A DNA stretch of 64,000 nt from Diphasiastrum complanatum (taxonomy: Eukaryota > Streptophyta > Lycopodiopsida > Lycopodiales > Lycopodiaceae): positions 19,420,925 to 19,484,924 of the forward strand of contig CM055103.1 in the NCBI GenBank assembly GCA_029204225.1, read 5' to 3'. The position numbers and the translations under genes are program-made. Within the stretch, counting starts at the first letter, position 1. Every line of letters begins with the position of its first letter. Below are positions 1 to 10,879 of this stretch, one piece after another. The notes under the pieces were generated by a model. That model was not told the origin of the DNA. It saw nothing but the letters and a program-made list of their open reading frames with translations, and did not search any database.

Positions 1-1703
1 TTCTTCATGAGTGAGTTGTACTCCTCTTGCATCGCATCCTCCCAACATTTTACTCCGTTGGCCTGCTCATAAAAAACAGGTTCTATTGCACCATCCTCAA
101 TAGAAGTTAGAGCAAAATCAAAAAACTCAGCAAATTCTACTGATTTAGTAGAGGCACGAGTCTTCCCTTCATAGAAATGATCCACTTTGTTGTCCTGCAA
201 AGTCTGCAACAACCATTTAGGGACTGGTTTGGGCTGTCCAACAGCCTTACCTTTGTCAACACTTTGTTGTCCAAAGTGTTCCGAACTTGGACCTTGCTGT
301 CCATTGTCTTCAATAGGCTGCTCTTCACCATAAATAGGTTCTTCTTGATGAACTATGGGCTGAAAAATTGAAGAAGTAGTGGGTTGTCCACTACAAGTTG
401 ATGGCAGTCCCTTATTTTCATGATTAGATGGCAAAACCAAATCTGGAAATATTTCAAGATATGCATCATGGGGGAAGTCCCCTTTCATGACATGAGTGGG
501 CGCAACATTATAGGGGGTCTTTTCATCAAAATGAACATCACGACTCACTATGATTTTATTAGTATCCATATTAAACAACCCATAGCCCTTGCTTTCGCTA
601 CTATAGCCAACAAATATGCATTTAACTCCTTCATCATCAAGCTTGGTTCTAAGCTTATCGGGAATGAAAGCATAAGCCGTGCAACCAAAGATGCGTAAGT
701 GAGAAACAGTAGGCTTCTTACCATACCAAACTTCATAAGGAGTTAATACCTTCAAGGCTTTAGTAGGACACCGATTACTAATGTAAGCCGCCGTTATAAC
801 CGCTTCAGCCCAAAACTTGTGAGGTAGGCCCTTTGCCTTGAGCATGCATCGAGCCATCTCCATAATAGTGCGATTCTTTCTTTCGGCAACACCATTTTGT
901 TGAGGTGTGTAAGGGGTTGTCATTTGATGATGGATACCTTTGCTTTGAAGATAAGTACCGAACGTATTCTTTATATATTCCCCGCCTCGGTCGGTACGTA
1001 AGATCTTCAAAGAGTGCCCAAACTGATTTTCTATCATTGCGAGAAAATCCTTAAAGCGTTGAAAAACTTCAGATTTTGCCTTCATAGGATAAATCCATGT
1101 AAATCTTGAAAGGTCATCAATAAAAGTAACAAAGTACTTACACCTTCCAATGGATTCGGTCCTCATTGGACCACATACATCACTATGAACCAAATCAAAT
1201 TTGCCATCAACTCTAATAGTTTCATCAATTGGAAAAGCTTGCCTTTGAAATTTTCCAAGTATGCATCCTTCGCATACATGTCCTTCGGGATGCTCAATAT
1301 TAGGAATGTCTTCAACCATATTGAATCTCTTCAACATCTTCAAGCTAGCAAAGTTGAGATGTCCAAACCTAGCATGCCATAATTCAGCCAACTCCAAAGA
1401 ATGTAAACTTGATGCAACAAGATAAAAAGATGATGAAGCTCTTCGCTCATAGGTATCCATAAGGAACAATCCAGCACGTAATGTTCCCGAAGCAATGATC
1501 ATAAGAGATCTCTTTGGGTCTTTGATAAGACATTTGTCTTCTTTGAATTCCACAACCAATCCTTGGTTCATAATTGTAGAGACCGAAATGAGATTCTTTT
1601 TTATTTTTGGAACATAAAGTACATGACGAATGTACTTTTCCTCACCATTGGGTAAGATAATGGGGATCACTCCAATACCTTTGATAGGATAAGAGTCACC
1701 CAA
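1..1703 (-). CDS. Ty1/copia polyprotein, integrase part (runs off window)
   Basis: This is the integrase-containing part of a copia pol. Read leftward, the frame is open from 1703 to the window edge. Seen in order are the end of the protease region (LYVPKIKKNLISV), a GAG-pre-integrase zinc site (HARFGH...CEGC, about 1240-1390), the DDE integrase core (HSDVCGP about 1180, RTDRGGEY, then QQNGVAERKNR about 880-900), and the C-terminal stretch VKCIFVGYSSESKGY. The segment ends at the start of the RT region (KCWEDAMQEEYNSL). The integrase family inserts retrotransposon cDNA; all three acidic catalytic residues appear present. The frame is +1 to the gag ORF that it overlaps at 1667-1703. The protease D-S-G motif is missing between them, so a deletion or frameshift has broken the polyprotein here. 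RT and RNase H would lie left of the window. Confidence 0.88.
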   Translation of the reverse strand, partial: MGDSYPIKGIGVIPIILPNGEEKYIRHVLYVPKIKKNLISVSTIMNQGLVVEFKEDKCLIKDPKRSLMIIASGTLRAGLFLMDTYERRASSSFYLVASSLHSLELAELWHARFGHLNFASLKMLKRFNMVEDIPNIEHPEGHVCEGCILGKFQRQAFPIDETIRVDGKFDLVHSDVCGPMRTESIGRCKYFVTFIDDLSRFTWIYPMKAKSEVFQRFKDFLAMIENQFGHSLKILRTDRGGEYIKNTFGTYLQSKGIHHQMTTPYTPQQNGVAERKNRTIMEMARCMLKAKGLPHKFWAEAVITAAYISNRCPTKALKVLTPYEVWYGKKPTVSHLRIFGCTAYAFIPDKLRTKLDDEGVKCIFVGYSSESKGYGLFNMDTNKIIVSRDVHFDEKTPYNVAPTHVMKGDFPHDAYLEIFPDLVLPSNHENKGLPSTCSGQPTTSSIFQPIVHQEEPIYGEEQPIEDNGQQGPSSEHFGQQSVDKGKAVGQPKPVPKWLLQTLQDNKVDHFYEGKTRASTKSVEFAEFFDFALTSIEDGAIEPVFYEQANGVKCWEDAMQEEYNSLMK

Positions 1704-2821
1704 TCAATAGATGAAAAAACAGCAACTTGTAAAGCTAAAGATGAGCTGTTTTCTGCTGAAAAACCAGCAAGATTTAAAGTGGTAGAAATCTCGTCTTCAG
1801 GAGAGATGAGATTATTAGTGACAAAAGCATAATCATTATTGAAAAAATTATCCTCCTTTCCAAATTGTTGTTTCAAAGTAATGATTGCGGTACTTGTATC
1901 GTTACCTTTCTCTTTTTCCTTTGCAAGCCTCTTCCTACATTCTTTGATGTGATGCCCAATCTTATTGCAATAGTGGCAGTTACCCTTCTTCTTGGAGCCT
2001 TGATCTTGAGTTTCCTTAGATTTTTGATCATCTTTGGAAGTTTTGAAAGAAGGCTTCCCTTTCCACTTGCCTTTGCCTTTGCCTTTTGCAAAGAAAGCTT
2101 GATCTTCTTGTTCACCAAAGTTTATCCTTGTTTGCTCTTCTTGAAGAAGTAAGCCAACAAGTTCGTCGAAGGAGATTTGCTGTCCCCTAAGAGAAATGCT
2201 CAATGATGACACAAATGGAAGGTAAGAATTAGGAAGAGAGTTGAGAGTAATAGATACAAATTGTGAGTTCTCAATCACCTCATCAATACTATGAAGCTCC
2301 TCTCGAAGATCCTTGATCTTCGTTAAGTGGTTTGTAAGCAAATCACCTTCTTGCATCTTCAAAATAGAAAGTTGATTTCGAAGATATACCACTTTTGCCG
2401 CATTCTTTACTTGAAACATCTTTGCAAAAGTCTCCCAAGCACTTTTGGAAGTCTTGCATGATCTAATATGTGGAAGGATAGATCTCTTCACTGATAATGC
2501 AATGACGGAATGTGCTTGTGCATCTCGTCGATCCCACTTCTTTTGCTCATCGGAAGACACTTCCGTAGATGATGAAGTAGTTGTTCTAGATGGTGTAATA
2601 GGTGCCAAGGTAGGCGGGCTCTCTTCGTCACCATTAACTACTTCCCACAAACCTTTAGCAATTAGAAGGTTCTTTATCATGTAGCACCACAAGGAATAGT
2701 TTGTGCCATCCAACCTATCTTCATTAAATAAAGAACCAATAGACTCCGATTCTTTAGCCATAACAGAAAAATCAGCTTGTAGTAGATAGGAAATAGACTT
2801 TCCAAGACAAAATCTACTCAA
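1667..2821 (-). CDS. Ty1/copia Gag (nucleocapsid) protein
   Basis: This 384-codon ORF encodes the Gag that packages copia RNA. A DUF4219/UBN2-like gag domain spans roughly residues 33-240 (LDGTNYSLWCYMIKNLL, then SKSAWETFAKMF). A lysine-rich linker follows, then a CCHC zinc knuckle at residues 282-295 (CHYCNKIGHHIKEC). The true start is probably Met21 (MAKESES, near 2761), because the first 20 residues do not resemble the family. The C-terminus should run into the protease. Instead it reads SSIDWVTL and stops in a different frame from the downstream integrase, so the catalytic Asp region is lost. The gag is otherwise open, which suggests a fairly recent insertion. Confidence 0.88.
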   Translation of the reverse strand: MSRFCLGKSISYLLQADFSVMAKESESIGSLFNEDRLDGTNYSLWCYMIKNLLIAKGLWEVVNGDEESPPTLAPITPSRTTTSSSTEVSSDEQKKWDRRDAQAHSVIALSVKRSILPHIRSCKTSKSAWETFAKMFQVKNAAKVVYLRNQLSILKMQEGDLLTNHLTKIKDLREELHSIDEVIENSQFVSITLNSLPNSYLPFVSSLSISLRGQQISFDELVGLLLQEEQTRINFGEQEDQAFFAKGKGKGKWKGKPSFKTSKDDQKSKETQDQGSKKKGNCHYCNKIGHHIKECRKRLAKEKEKGNDTSTAIITLKQQFGKEDNFFNNDYAFVTNNLISPEDEISTTLNLAGFSAENSSSLALQVAVFSSIDWVTLILSKVLE

Positions 2822-3352
2822 AGGGCAGCAACCTCAAAGCTGAAATTATGAGCACAATGGATTGCAATACTCCACATGCAATTTGCTCAACAAGTAATGA
2901 AATAGGTGGCTGATTTCTGCACAAAAAACAGAATGCTCACAAATAGGTAGACTTCGAATGAAGCCAAAACCAAAACCAGAAATTTGTGGCTAAAAAGAGT
3001 GCACACTATGTGCACATAGAGCTGATGGTAGCGCCCTACTCCAAGCTCACCAACAGGGAAATTTCAGCAAGAAATGTGTGTAAAACACATGTATCTTCAT
3101 TTAAGAAGTAAATCTGAAATTTTCAACATGTAATTGAGTCAAAATCACATGCAATTGGTTTGAGCATGGGCGCCCTACTGCTAGCTCTCAAATAGGTGAA
3201 GGTGCCCTGCAATTTCCTGCAAAAAAGCTATAAGAAAATGAACAGATTCTTCTCCTACAAAAATCAGCAGCTTGATGATTTTCTGCAACCAAAAGGGGAA
3301 GAAGATAGCTCCCTATTGGGCGCCCTCCTGCAAGCAATATGATCACCTATAG
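2822..3352 (-). other. 5' untranslated leader of the minus-strand copia
   Basis: No convincing ORF lies between the gag and the primer-binding site. Short repeats of the phrase 'gcgccctact/cctgc' recur (near 3030, 3170, 3200 and 3320). This matches a retrotransposon leader in length and position. Confidence 0.6.
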
Positions 3353-3364
3353 GCTCTGATACCA
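3353..3364 (-). other. Primer-binding site, initiator tRNA-Met type
   Basis: Read on the minus strand the site is TGGTATCAGAGC, the complement of the 3' end of plant initiator tRNA-Met and the usual copia primer site. It directly abuts the LTR that begins at 3365 and so fixes that LTR boundary. Confidence 0.9.
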
Positions 3365-3866
3365 TGTAGGAAATAGAAGCCTAAGGATCCAGAATCTTAA
3401 CTATTCAATCACACAAAGCATTCTCAAAAGAAAGAGAGAGATGGCTAGAAACCCTCTTGTAGAAACTCGTGGACAGCCAAGGAGAATAGTCAGTATTGCT
3501 TACAAAAGTGTCTCATACAAATGGGATGCACACATATATATAATCCAAGATGACTATCTAACTTCATGACTATTGGCTATCCAACTACTTGACTATTGGC
3601 TTTCCAACTACTTGACTATTGACTATCCAACTTTTTATAAGTTACATAGAAAGAATAAGGTACCTCCAATATGTCAAGTTGGGGTACTTAATGTCACAAT
3701 TAGGCCTAGTGGACCCATGAGTCCCTACCAAGTTAATCTCATACTAACTTAGCTAACTCTAAGTTTAGTAGGCCTAATATAATAAATGACCATGGTTACA
3801 CAACTCTCGACCTTTTGGGTCAAAGTAACCTATGGTAATGTAAGCAATTCCATTTACATTCCAACA
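3365..3866 (-). repeat. 5' LTR of minus-strand copia (LTR A)
   Basis: The LTR is 502 bp and on the minus strand begins TGTTGGAATG and ends TTTCCTACA beside the primer site. It contains a TATATATA box (about 3533-3545) and three tandem copies of a ~23-bp unit (about 3560-3629, core 'gactattggctatccaac'). A block with CATAGGTTACTTTGACCC is shared with the plus-strand LTR at 4747-5242. This LTR is the promoter of the element to its left. Confidence 0.85.
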
Positions 3867-4128
3867 TCTTCTTCGTCAATTCGAGTGTGTTATTGCTTAT
3901 GAGTCTCGTCGTTTGCGCTCTTATGAGCAACGTTACTCTGTACATGAAAAAGAGCTACTTGCTGTCATCCATGCTCTTAAGAAGTGGCGCCATTATTTGT
4001 ATCGTGTTCCCTTTGATATTAATACCGATCATCAGTCTCTCCGTTATCTTTTTTCTCAACGTGATCTTAGTAATCGTCAATATTATGTAATTCAAGACCG
4101 GACATTTCTTATTGTGTCTCACTCATGA
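3867..4128 (+). pseudogene. Ty3/gypsy RNase H fragment
   Basis: The translation gives ECVIAYESRRLRSYEQRY, then HEKELLAVIHALKKWRHYL and TDHQSLRYLFSQRDL. This is a classic gypsy RNase H segment in which the EKE glutamate and TDH aspartate are catalytic-core landmarks. It starts immediately after LTR A and stops where a copia RNase H ORF begins. Only about 80 codons remain, so it is a scrap. Its abrupt change to copia sequence at about 4125 is discussed as a finding. Confidence 0.8.
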
Positions 4129-4709
4129 GTCAATTCATTCATGCCCCAATGACATCACATTGGAAAGCATTGAAGAGGATCTTTCAATATCTTCAAGGAA
4201 CAAGAAGTCATGGACTGGTTTTTCCAGCTTGTGATGATGCATGTTTGGTTGGTTTTAGTGACTCGGATTGGGGTGGAGATCAAGACACTAGACGCTCTAC
4301 AAGTGGACATTGCTTTTTCTATGAAAATTCTGCAATTTCATGGTCAAGTAAAAAGCAGCCCACTGTTGCAGAACATAGAGCAATATTTTCAGCCACAACA
4401 GAGTGTTTATGGCTGAGAAGACTATTTGTTGACATGAAGTTTGGCGAGCCCTCAGCCACTTTTATCTTGAGTGATAGTCAAAGTACTATTGCCATTGCAC
4501 GGAATCCTATTTTTCATGCGAGGACGAAGCACGTTGAGATCCATTATCACTTTGTTCGGGAGAGACTTCATGATGGCGACATTTTACTTGAATATTGTCC
4601 TACGGAGGATAATATTGCGGACCTCTTCACTAAGGCGTTGCCTAGAGTCAGATTTGAAGCTTTATGCAAAGCTTTAAATTTGATATCACATGTTGGTTTT
4701 GTTACATAG
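4125..4709 (+). pseudogene. Ty1/copia RT C-terminus plus RNase H
   Basis: This 194-codon ORF covers the copia RT tail (HWKALKRIFQYLQGT), then RNase H: GFSDSDWGGD, RRSTSGHCFF, SWSSKKQPTVA, LSDSQSTIAIARNP and HVEIHYHFVRERL, ending with ADLFTKALP. These are the conserved blocks of the copia 3' pol end. The motif normally read LSSTEAEY is altered to EHRAIFSATTE. The 5' half of pol is absent. A polypurine tract and 3' LTR follow directly, so this is the 3' end of a plus-strand copia. Confidence 0.88.
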
Positions 4710-4737
4710 TGAGGATTTCAGTTTTTGAATTGTCATT

Positions 4738-4746
4738 TAAGGAGGG
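4738..4746 (+). other. Polypurine tract of plus-strand copia
   Basis: TAAGGAGGG directly precedes the LTR start TGTTAGAAAT. This is the plus-strand DNA priming site of a retrotransposon. Confidence 0.8.
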
Positions 4747-5087
4747 TGTTAGAAATAAATGACTATGCTGAAGTTAATCCATAGGTTACTTTGACCCAAA
4801 AGGTCGAGATTTGTGTAACCATGGGTATTTAGTTATTTAAGCCATCTTAAGTTTGTCTTAAGTTGAGTTGGACCCAATTTTGGCCATGTACTGACTCGTG
4901 GGTCCTTAGGGGTCTAATTTTGTTTAGGGGCCCTATCTTGACTTTTCGGGGTGCCCTACATTTAGTAAGTGGTTAACCTTAGGGTTTGGTGGCATTTGGT
5001 CACATCCAAGTAGAGTACTTAGATGCTCATTGTGTATTCCATTTTAACAGTTTGGCTAAGCATTGCTCTCCATTGCTCTTGTTGCTG

Positions 5088-5155
<68 letters not shown>

Positions 5156-5242
5156 GAGTTGGGCGCCCAGCCTCTTCTCTCTTGTTTCTGTGGAGATTGA
5201 TTGATAACTAGATCTTGGTGACTTGTCTCTTGCTTTCCTACA
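4747..5242 (+). repeat. 3' LTR of plus-strand copia (LTR B)
   Basis: The LTR is 496 bp, starts TGTTAGAAAT after the polypurine tract and ends CTTTCCTACA, matching the end of LTR A. It shares the block CATAGGTTACTTTGACCCAA with LTR A and is nearly the same length. The two are therefore members of one family lying in opposite orientation about 880 bp apart. A 63-bp CT array occupies the downstream part of the LTR. Confidence 0.82.
5091..5153. repeat. (TC)n microsatellite inside LTR B
   Basis: About 31 perfect TC units. The array lies in the transcribed part of the LTR and is absent from LTR A. Confidence 0.97.
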
Positions 5243-5559
5243 GATAATCGTCCTGACCTGACCACTAGTGGAAGAGCTCTTCATTCTCCTGGAGAGAATG
5301 AATGACAAGCTCATGGAGATCCACCTCTATATACATAGTCCAAATCGGGGTCATCTCCGACCATAGGGGTCACGCATAACCAATGGCATGCATCAGTTGT
5401 GCACACTGACACAGGTCCATAACAAAGGGTCACCTCGCGCCAATAAGACATTGACATGTGGCACCCAAAAGACCTATAGCTCTAGACCAACGTTCCTAGA
5501 CCGTCACCTCAGGTAACATGTTCCGTGCCCTTAGGGGTACGTAACACAATACCACCTTG
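5243..5559. other. Non-coding flank, no gene seen
   Basis: About 320 bp downstream of LTR B with no ORF or recognisable motif. It is probably further retrotransposon-derived sequence. Confidence 0.5.
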
Positions 5560-6885
5560 GAACTTGAGGAAGATGGAGACCAAGTGTCTCATGATGTAAG
5601 CCTTGAGTAAACAACTGCTCTTGCTCTTCAACTTATAAAGTTCTTAGCTGATTGCCTCCTCTTTAGAATCAATGAGGGGAAGAAACTCACTAGTTCCTTG
5701 CCTTTTACACTCTTCAAGCTTGAGGTGCATAATCTTAATTGAAGATCAGGACTCAAATGAAAATAATTGTCATGTTTTTGAGATCATAAAGGATGCAAGC
5801 CTTCTCCTCCTCAATGTGTCCTAGAAATATGCACTCAGTTGAGTTGGCATCCAACTTTCTTCTTGAATCCTTAGGTAAATGAGCAGAGGTTGTACAACCC
5901 AAAGTGCCTCTTTAGGCTTGTTGCCACTATATGCCTCTTCAAGCACAATTCCTACAACAACTTTTGTTGGGCTCATATTCAACAAATATACACTAGTCCT
6001 GACTACTACTTCAGCCCAAAACAAATATGATAATTCCTTTGCTCTAAGCATTCTTCTAGCACACTCAACAAGAGACCTATTCTTCCACTCTACGTCATCC
6101 TATTGTGATGTGTGTAGAGCAGCGAACTCTCTCTTGATTCCATTTGCCTTGCAAAAATCATTGAGTTCACTTGAGATGTACTCACCATCCTTGTCAAATC
6201 GAGCATCTTAAGAGTCTTGCATGTTTGATTCTCCACCAAAGCTTTAGATTGCTTGAAGTACTCGAAAGCTTAAAAAATTTTGCCTCAAGAAATAGACCCA
6301 TACGTTCCTTGTGAAGTCGTCAACGAAGGTCATGAAATTATACACCCTCCCCTATAGATCTACTTTGTATGGAATTGCAATATTTGAATGCACCAAATCA
6401 AGTGCTTCTTTTGCCCTACTAGCACTGCCCTTTGGAGACCTCTATCTTTGTTGTTTTCCCTAAGAACAAGCCTCAAATGCATCTTTACAAGAAATTATGC
6501 TAGCATATGCAACTACCATGTTCTACTTTCTCATCACTTGTAACCTTTGATAACTCACATAACCATACCTTTCATCAACTTGTTCATAGTTTAATCCTTT
6601 CCTGACAAAGCCTCTTTACTAGGAAGCATTGTGTACAATTTGCATAGACCCTCTCTTGCAATCCCTTGGCCAGCACTATGTGATTATGCTCGTCTTTTAC
6701 CAAACAAGATGACTCATCAAACTCCACCAACATGTTTTGCTTGGTAATAGCAGCAACTAAAAGCAAATTCAGCTAACCCTTCGATTTTCCTTTGCCATTC
6801 TTCTTGTCGTTGGCAAATTGCCTCCTCTTAGCAACCAACGCATGCCCAGGAAAACCTTCCCTCTTAAAAAGACTTTCCCTCCTTA
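5560..6885 (-). pseudogene. Decayed Ty1/copia integrase region
   Basis: The minus-strand reading gives scattered but ordered copia pieces. There is a gag-like lysine/asparagine-rich scrap (6780-6860), then VEFDESSCLVKDEHN (protease to pre-integrase). Integrase pieces follow: FMTFVDDFTRNVWVYF, RFDKDGEYISSELNDFCKANGI, EWKNRSLVECARRMLRAKEL and FWAEVVVRTSVYLLNMSPTK. The last piece is CIFLGHIEEEKACILYD. Several stops and frame changes separate them, and the pre-integrase zinc residues are largely lost. No LTR can be assigned. At about 6886 the sequence flips to a plus-strand copia RT scrap. Confidence 0.75.
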
Positions 6886-7110
6886 TTTCTAGTGGTACTT
6901 TACATGGATGATCTAATCATCACAGGAAATAATCTTGAATTAGTGGAAATTGAAATCACTAAAGAAGATCTGCATTCTAACTTTGAGAAAATTGGTGTCA
7001 ATCTTATGAGCTATTGTCTTGGTGTTGACGTTAGGCAATCTGATCATGGTATACTTCCTACTCAGAAGAAGTACGTTGATGAACTTTTGAAGTGCTTTCA
7101 TATGATGAAG
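6886..7110 (+). pseudogene. Ty1/copia reverse transcriptase scrap
   Basis: The translation reads VLYMDDLIITGNN, the copia RT active-site box with YMDD in place of the usual YVDD. SYCLGVDVRQSDHGILPTQ and KYVDELLKCFHMMK follow. About 75 codons are open. The homology stops at about 7110, where TGTTACGTCC begins; the usual continuation (DCKPVSTP) is replaced. Confidence 0.8.
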
Positions 7111-7476
7111 TGTGTTACGTCCATGTCCAGTTCAGAGGATTCGGATTAATCCTTGATGTGGATAATTAGTACACCAATGTACAAGTTTATTAGTTACGCC
7201 TCGTCATTCTGAACTAGGCCAAAAATGTAATTAATAACCTTGTGAGGACCCAGGCACTCCAATTAGGACATGTGGAGTAGTGGATAGTGTTGACAGCTTT
7301 TTATACATGCTAAGGAGATCAAAAGCGATTGGATGAGAATCAGGGTCCTGGAAGAAATATTCCTAGTCTCCAATGGTCTATATATACTTATAAGAACTCA
7401 CCCTTTCATTTTGTAATTGGTTGGGTGGTTTGGCTCACGTTCGCGCATGCAACAGGATCTTAAGGATCTACACTTG
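7111..7476 (+). repeat. Possible LTR interrupting the RT scrap
   Basis: It begins TGTTACGTCCATG exactly where RT homology stops. It carries a TATATATA box (about 7379-7388) about 80 bp upstream of a TTTTGTAATTGG stretch. The right boundary is a guess, and no partner copy or target duplication was found. Confidence 0.35.
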
Positions 7477-10400
7477 GCGATCTTTACAGAGTGTTTGTCG
7501 AACATGGATCACATAGCTATTCTAATGGACCAAGAAAACCCAAAAAATCCATCATCAAGGAGAACTCAACTACATGAATGGATGTAACATCGAAACCTCT
7601 AACCAATCGTATAGACCAAAAATAATTGAAACCTAGAAACCGAGAAATAACTCTAAAGATAGACATAGAGTCCAAGGTAACCCTATCAACTATGTATAAT
7701 AATCCAACAATAAGAAGAATTGGCTTTAGATATGCTTTTAATGTAGACTACTACAACTAGTCAGTGTCTAACATAGAGTTAAGGGAAGCCTTGAAAAGTT
7801 ACGCTCTAGCTAGTGGTTAACACTCGATCAATCACCCAGAGCCAATCTTGGAGCATCCAAATTGGATAAGTGGGAGCATCCCCGTAGCAGGTATTCGAGA
7901 TAGGTGGCCTTTGGTTATGACTATATAAGAACTATTGGGGCATCAAGTGAGGCTTTTTTTAACACTTAAGGCCTGTACTAATGAGAGCTCTTAATAATCA
8001 TCCAAACTAGAAAAGGAACCTCCTCCATCAGGTGGGATATGGAGGTATGGGATCATTGGGATGCCATACCTACTACTTAATAAGTTGATCAATGATGTGA
8101 CAACCCATCATAGAGTTAGACCCTCCAAGCAAAAGGATCCATAGAACCCATTATTATGTGTGAAAGCTCAACTTTTGTCGAACTCTCATATGGACTAAAA
8201 AGTTGCCAAAACAATACTAGAACATTATCAAGTAAAAAAACTCCATATGAACACATGGCTCTACTCAAGCTACAAGAACCAGAAGATAGATTGTATGTGC
8301 CAATGGTGATTGTACGTCAACTATGCATGTATGTGTCGCATACATCCTAGGCGTGTACTTTATGTGCAACAAGCTACAACTGCACTAGATGTACCTCATC
8401 ATATTGATTCCACACTTCATGTATAGTGCATCAACATATGTTATCCAGATTCCAAACTTACCAAAGCCTCGTGGCACTAATTTGATACCTCATGTGTAGC
8501 AAGAACTTATGGTCATACTTCATGACTCATCATCTTGATGTTGTGCTTCTATCTTATCCAGAACATATATGACTCATTGGAGCCTCCTTTGTTTGTACCC
8601 TAGATTTCGTTGCAACTCGATGTCTCATATTGCTGAGTGGTCACACCAACTATGTTGAAAAGCTCTATAAATTAGCTTTAACTATTTGAAGCACATCCTC
8701 AACCTGTCTTTGATTCTTAGCTACAAGTCTTTGTCTCAATCTGAAATGCATAAGTAAACTTCAAAACTATCTCTTTTGGAAATGGTGGCCTCTAATTTAC
8801 ATAGGTGTATACCACTCACGTATAAATCTCCAATTCTTCGTAACAACCTCGGTGGCACAGGATGGGTATCCTATATAGTATAAGATACATATTAAACGAA
8901 GATATGACAATTGTTGATAGTACTAATAGGGGTGACAGGAACCCAAACAAAATAGTTGATAGAGATGCTATGATAACTGCCATAGTACATAAATAATGTA
9001 CTAGCAAAGAAACTTTGACAATGGTAAAAAAAGTATGAAACAGTAGTATAGCAAGGATGTAATACCAAATACGAAAGTAGTGCAACAAACAAAATTAACT
9101 AATAATCATGTTTCCTCTATAATATATAGTCATATGATCAGCTATAGATAGAAACTCATAAGCCCAATCATATGGTCTACTAACCAGTAATGATAGACAT
9201 GCCAAAGACCCAATTGTAGAACTCAAATGATTAAAATCAAGTAGTCATCAAATACAGAAATCTTTTTTTTTGCGAACTAAACTAAAATAAAGTGATAATT
9301 ATTATCACTACCCAACCATAGATGCGTGTAACCTCTATTCGAGTTGCCATAGCCGCATGCATGCCCAATTTAGGAACATGCATCACCCCCAAGCTTCATC
9401 ATGAAAGAAGTAAGGTCAAAGGTGGAAACAAGCACATGCAATGAAAATCAAGAACATAGATCAAACTAGAATGAACAAGCCACTCGCATTAACTAGTTCC
9501 TGAGTTTGTCTGTTTGTTGTGGTTGCATGATTTATTGAGTGTTCGTCCATTAGGCACAATATGAAAGCTAGGTGCATCATATTGTTGTTAACTTCTAAGA
9601 AGAGAAGTCTTCAAATTTGTGTTGTGCATGAAAATTACTCTATCTGTGAAATGTTGGTACTAAGGAATCCATAGAAAGTGCTATCAATGATGAAGAGTGG
9701 GATGTGGCTAATGAGCTTATGTTCAAAGGTATGTGCAATGCTAGCAAGTACTAGCTTTGGATTTATTTGTGTGGAAGTAATATTGACACTAACACTAAGG
9801 AAGAAGATTGTGTGTTTGTAAATGAAAGTGAAACCAATATTATTGTGTGATGAAAAGGGTTATAAGGGTGTAATTGACAGTATGACATTCATGGATGTCT
9901 TGGAATCACAATATGTGTGGACTCATGTTGTATGAAAGAAGAAAGTTGTGTGATCAGTGAAGGCCTTTGAAATGGGTGTGTCTAATGGTTGCTAATACAT
10001 CATATTGTTTGCTAGATGGTGGATTGAAAGTAAGGTGTATGCTAGAAGAGATTACAGTTAAAGAATGTGGTACGGATGTGTGTGAGGACGTAGAATCTAT
10101 GGAATCTCAAGAGTGTGTGATGGATGAGGCTACTATGATGGTGTGAGGCTAAGGGGTGTTGGATAAGGGGTGAGGCTACGAGTGTTGGATAAGGGGTGTT
10201 AAGAATTGGACAGGACACATCTACACAAGCATATCTTACGTGGAGAATTTATGGGTTTTGCATCGAGTTTTGAAAATTGACTTCAAGGTTCTACATTGAC
10301 AATTCGCATTGCTTGGGCAAGAAGGTCATGCTAGTGACAGGCTCAGATTCAAGGTGGCCATTGATGGTATAGGATGCTGGCATCTCATGGTCTGAATCAA

Positions 10401-10870
10401 AGCTCACAAATATGCAATTTAAGAAATTTCAGCCTCAAGGATGACACAAGTTTGTTTTCAAAGTTGACAATCTTATTTCCATTTGAGTAGAGCCTCATTC
10501 ATATTGTGAAAGCTTCCTACCTCACTCATGCATGCCTTCCAAGTTTCATGCTCAAATCTTCATCATTCTTATAAAAATAGAAAATCACTAATGTATTTTG
10601 ATAGCTCATATTCCTTGATAGTTCAAGTCTTGCCTACCTAGCCTACTAACTCGGTTTAGTCTTCTCTTGTAAGGTTGAAGAAGTAATACATTTCAGCAAT
10701 GGCTACACGAAGTAGAGGGTTTTGGTAAACCAATGGAAAGACATGAAGGAATGTGAAAAAAGGTACAACAATGTCACATTAATATCGTATTCACAAAGAT
10801 AATAGTAAAGTTGAACCCATACTCATCTTTTCATGCCATGTCCCATTTTTGCTTGTATTTGTTAAGATAT
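7477..10870. other. Repeat-like DNA, probably intron or 3' flank of the methyltransferase gene
   Basis: No open frame with recognisable domains is seen. At 9650-9850 (plus) an acidic coding-like strip is broken by stops. At 10135-10200 a short GGGTGTTGGATAAG motif repeats in tandem. I looked here for the missing 3' exon of the methyltransferase gene (AFDDLF-like and MVKWGL-like sequence) and did not find it. Confidence 0.5.
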
Positions 10871-10879
10871 AGAGGTTAC

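Noticed and set aside
1865-2152. Plus- and minus-strand ORFs overlapping the first copia gag
   Set aside because: They are out-of-frame shadows of the gag, which has the zinc knuckle.
8640-8820. Possible pararetrovirus or host exon
   Set aside because: Translation in all frames is full of stops and shows no movement protein, RT or conserved exon motif.
5560-10870. Missing last exon of the METTL23-like gene
   Set aside because: I searched the minus strand for the expected continuation (AFDDLF-like, MVKWGL-like) and found no match with splice sites.
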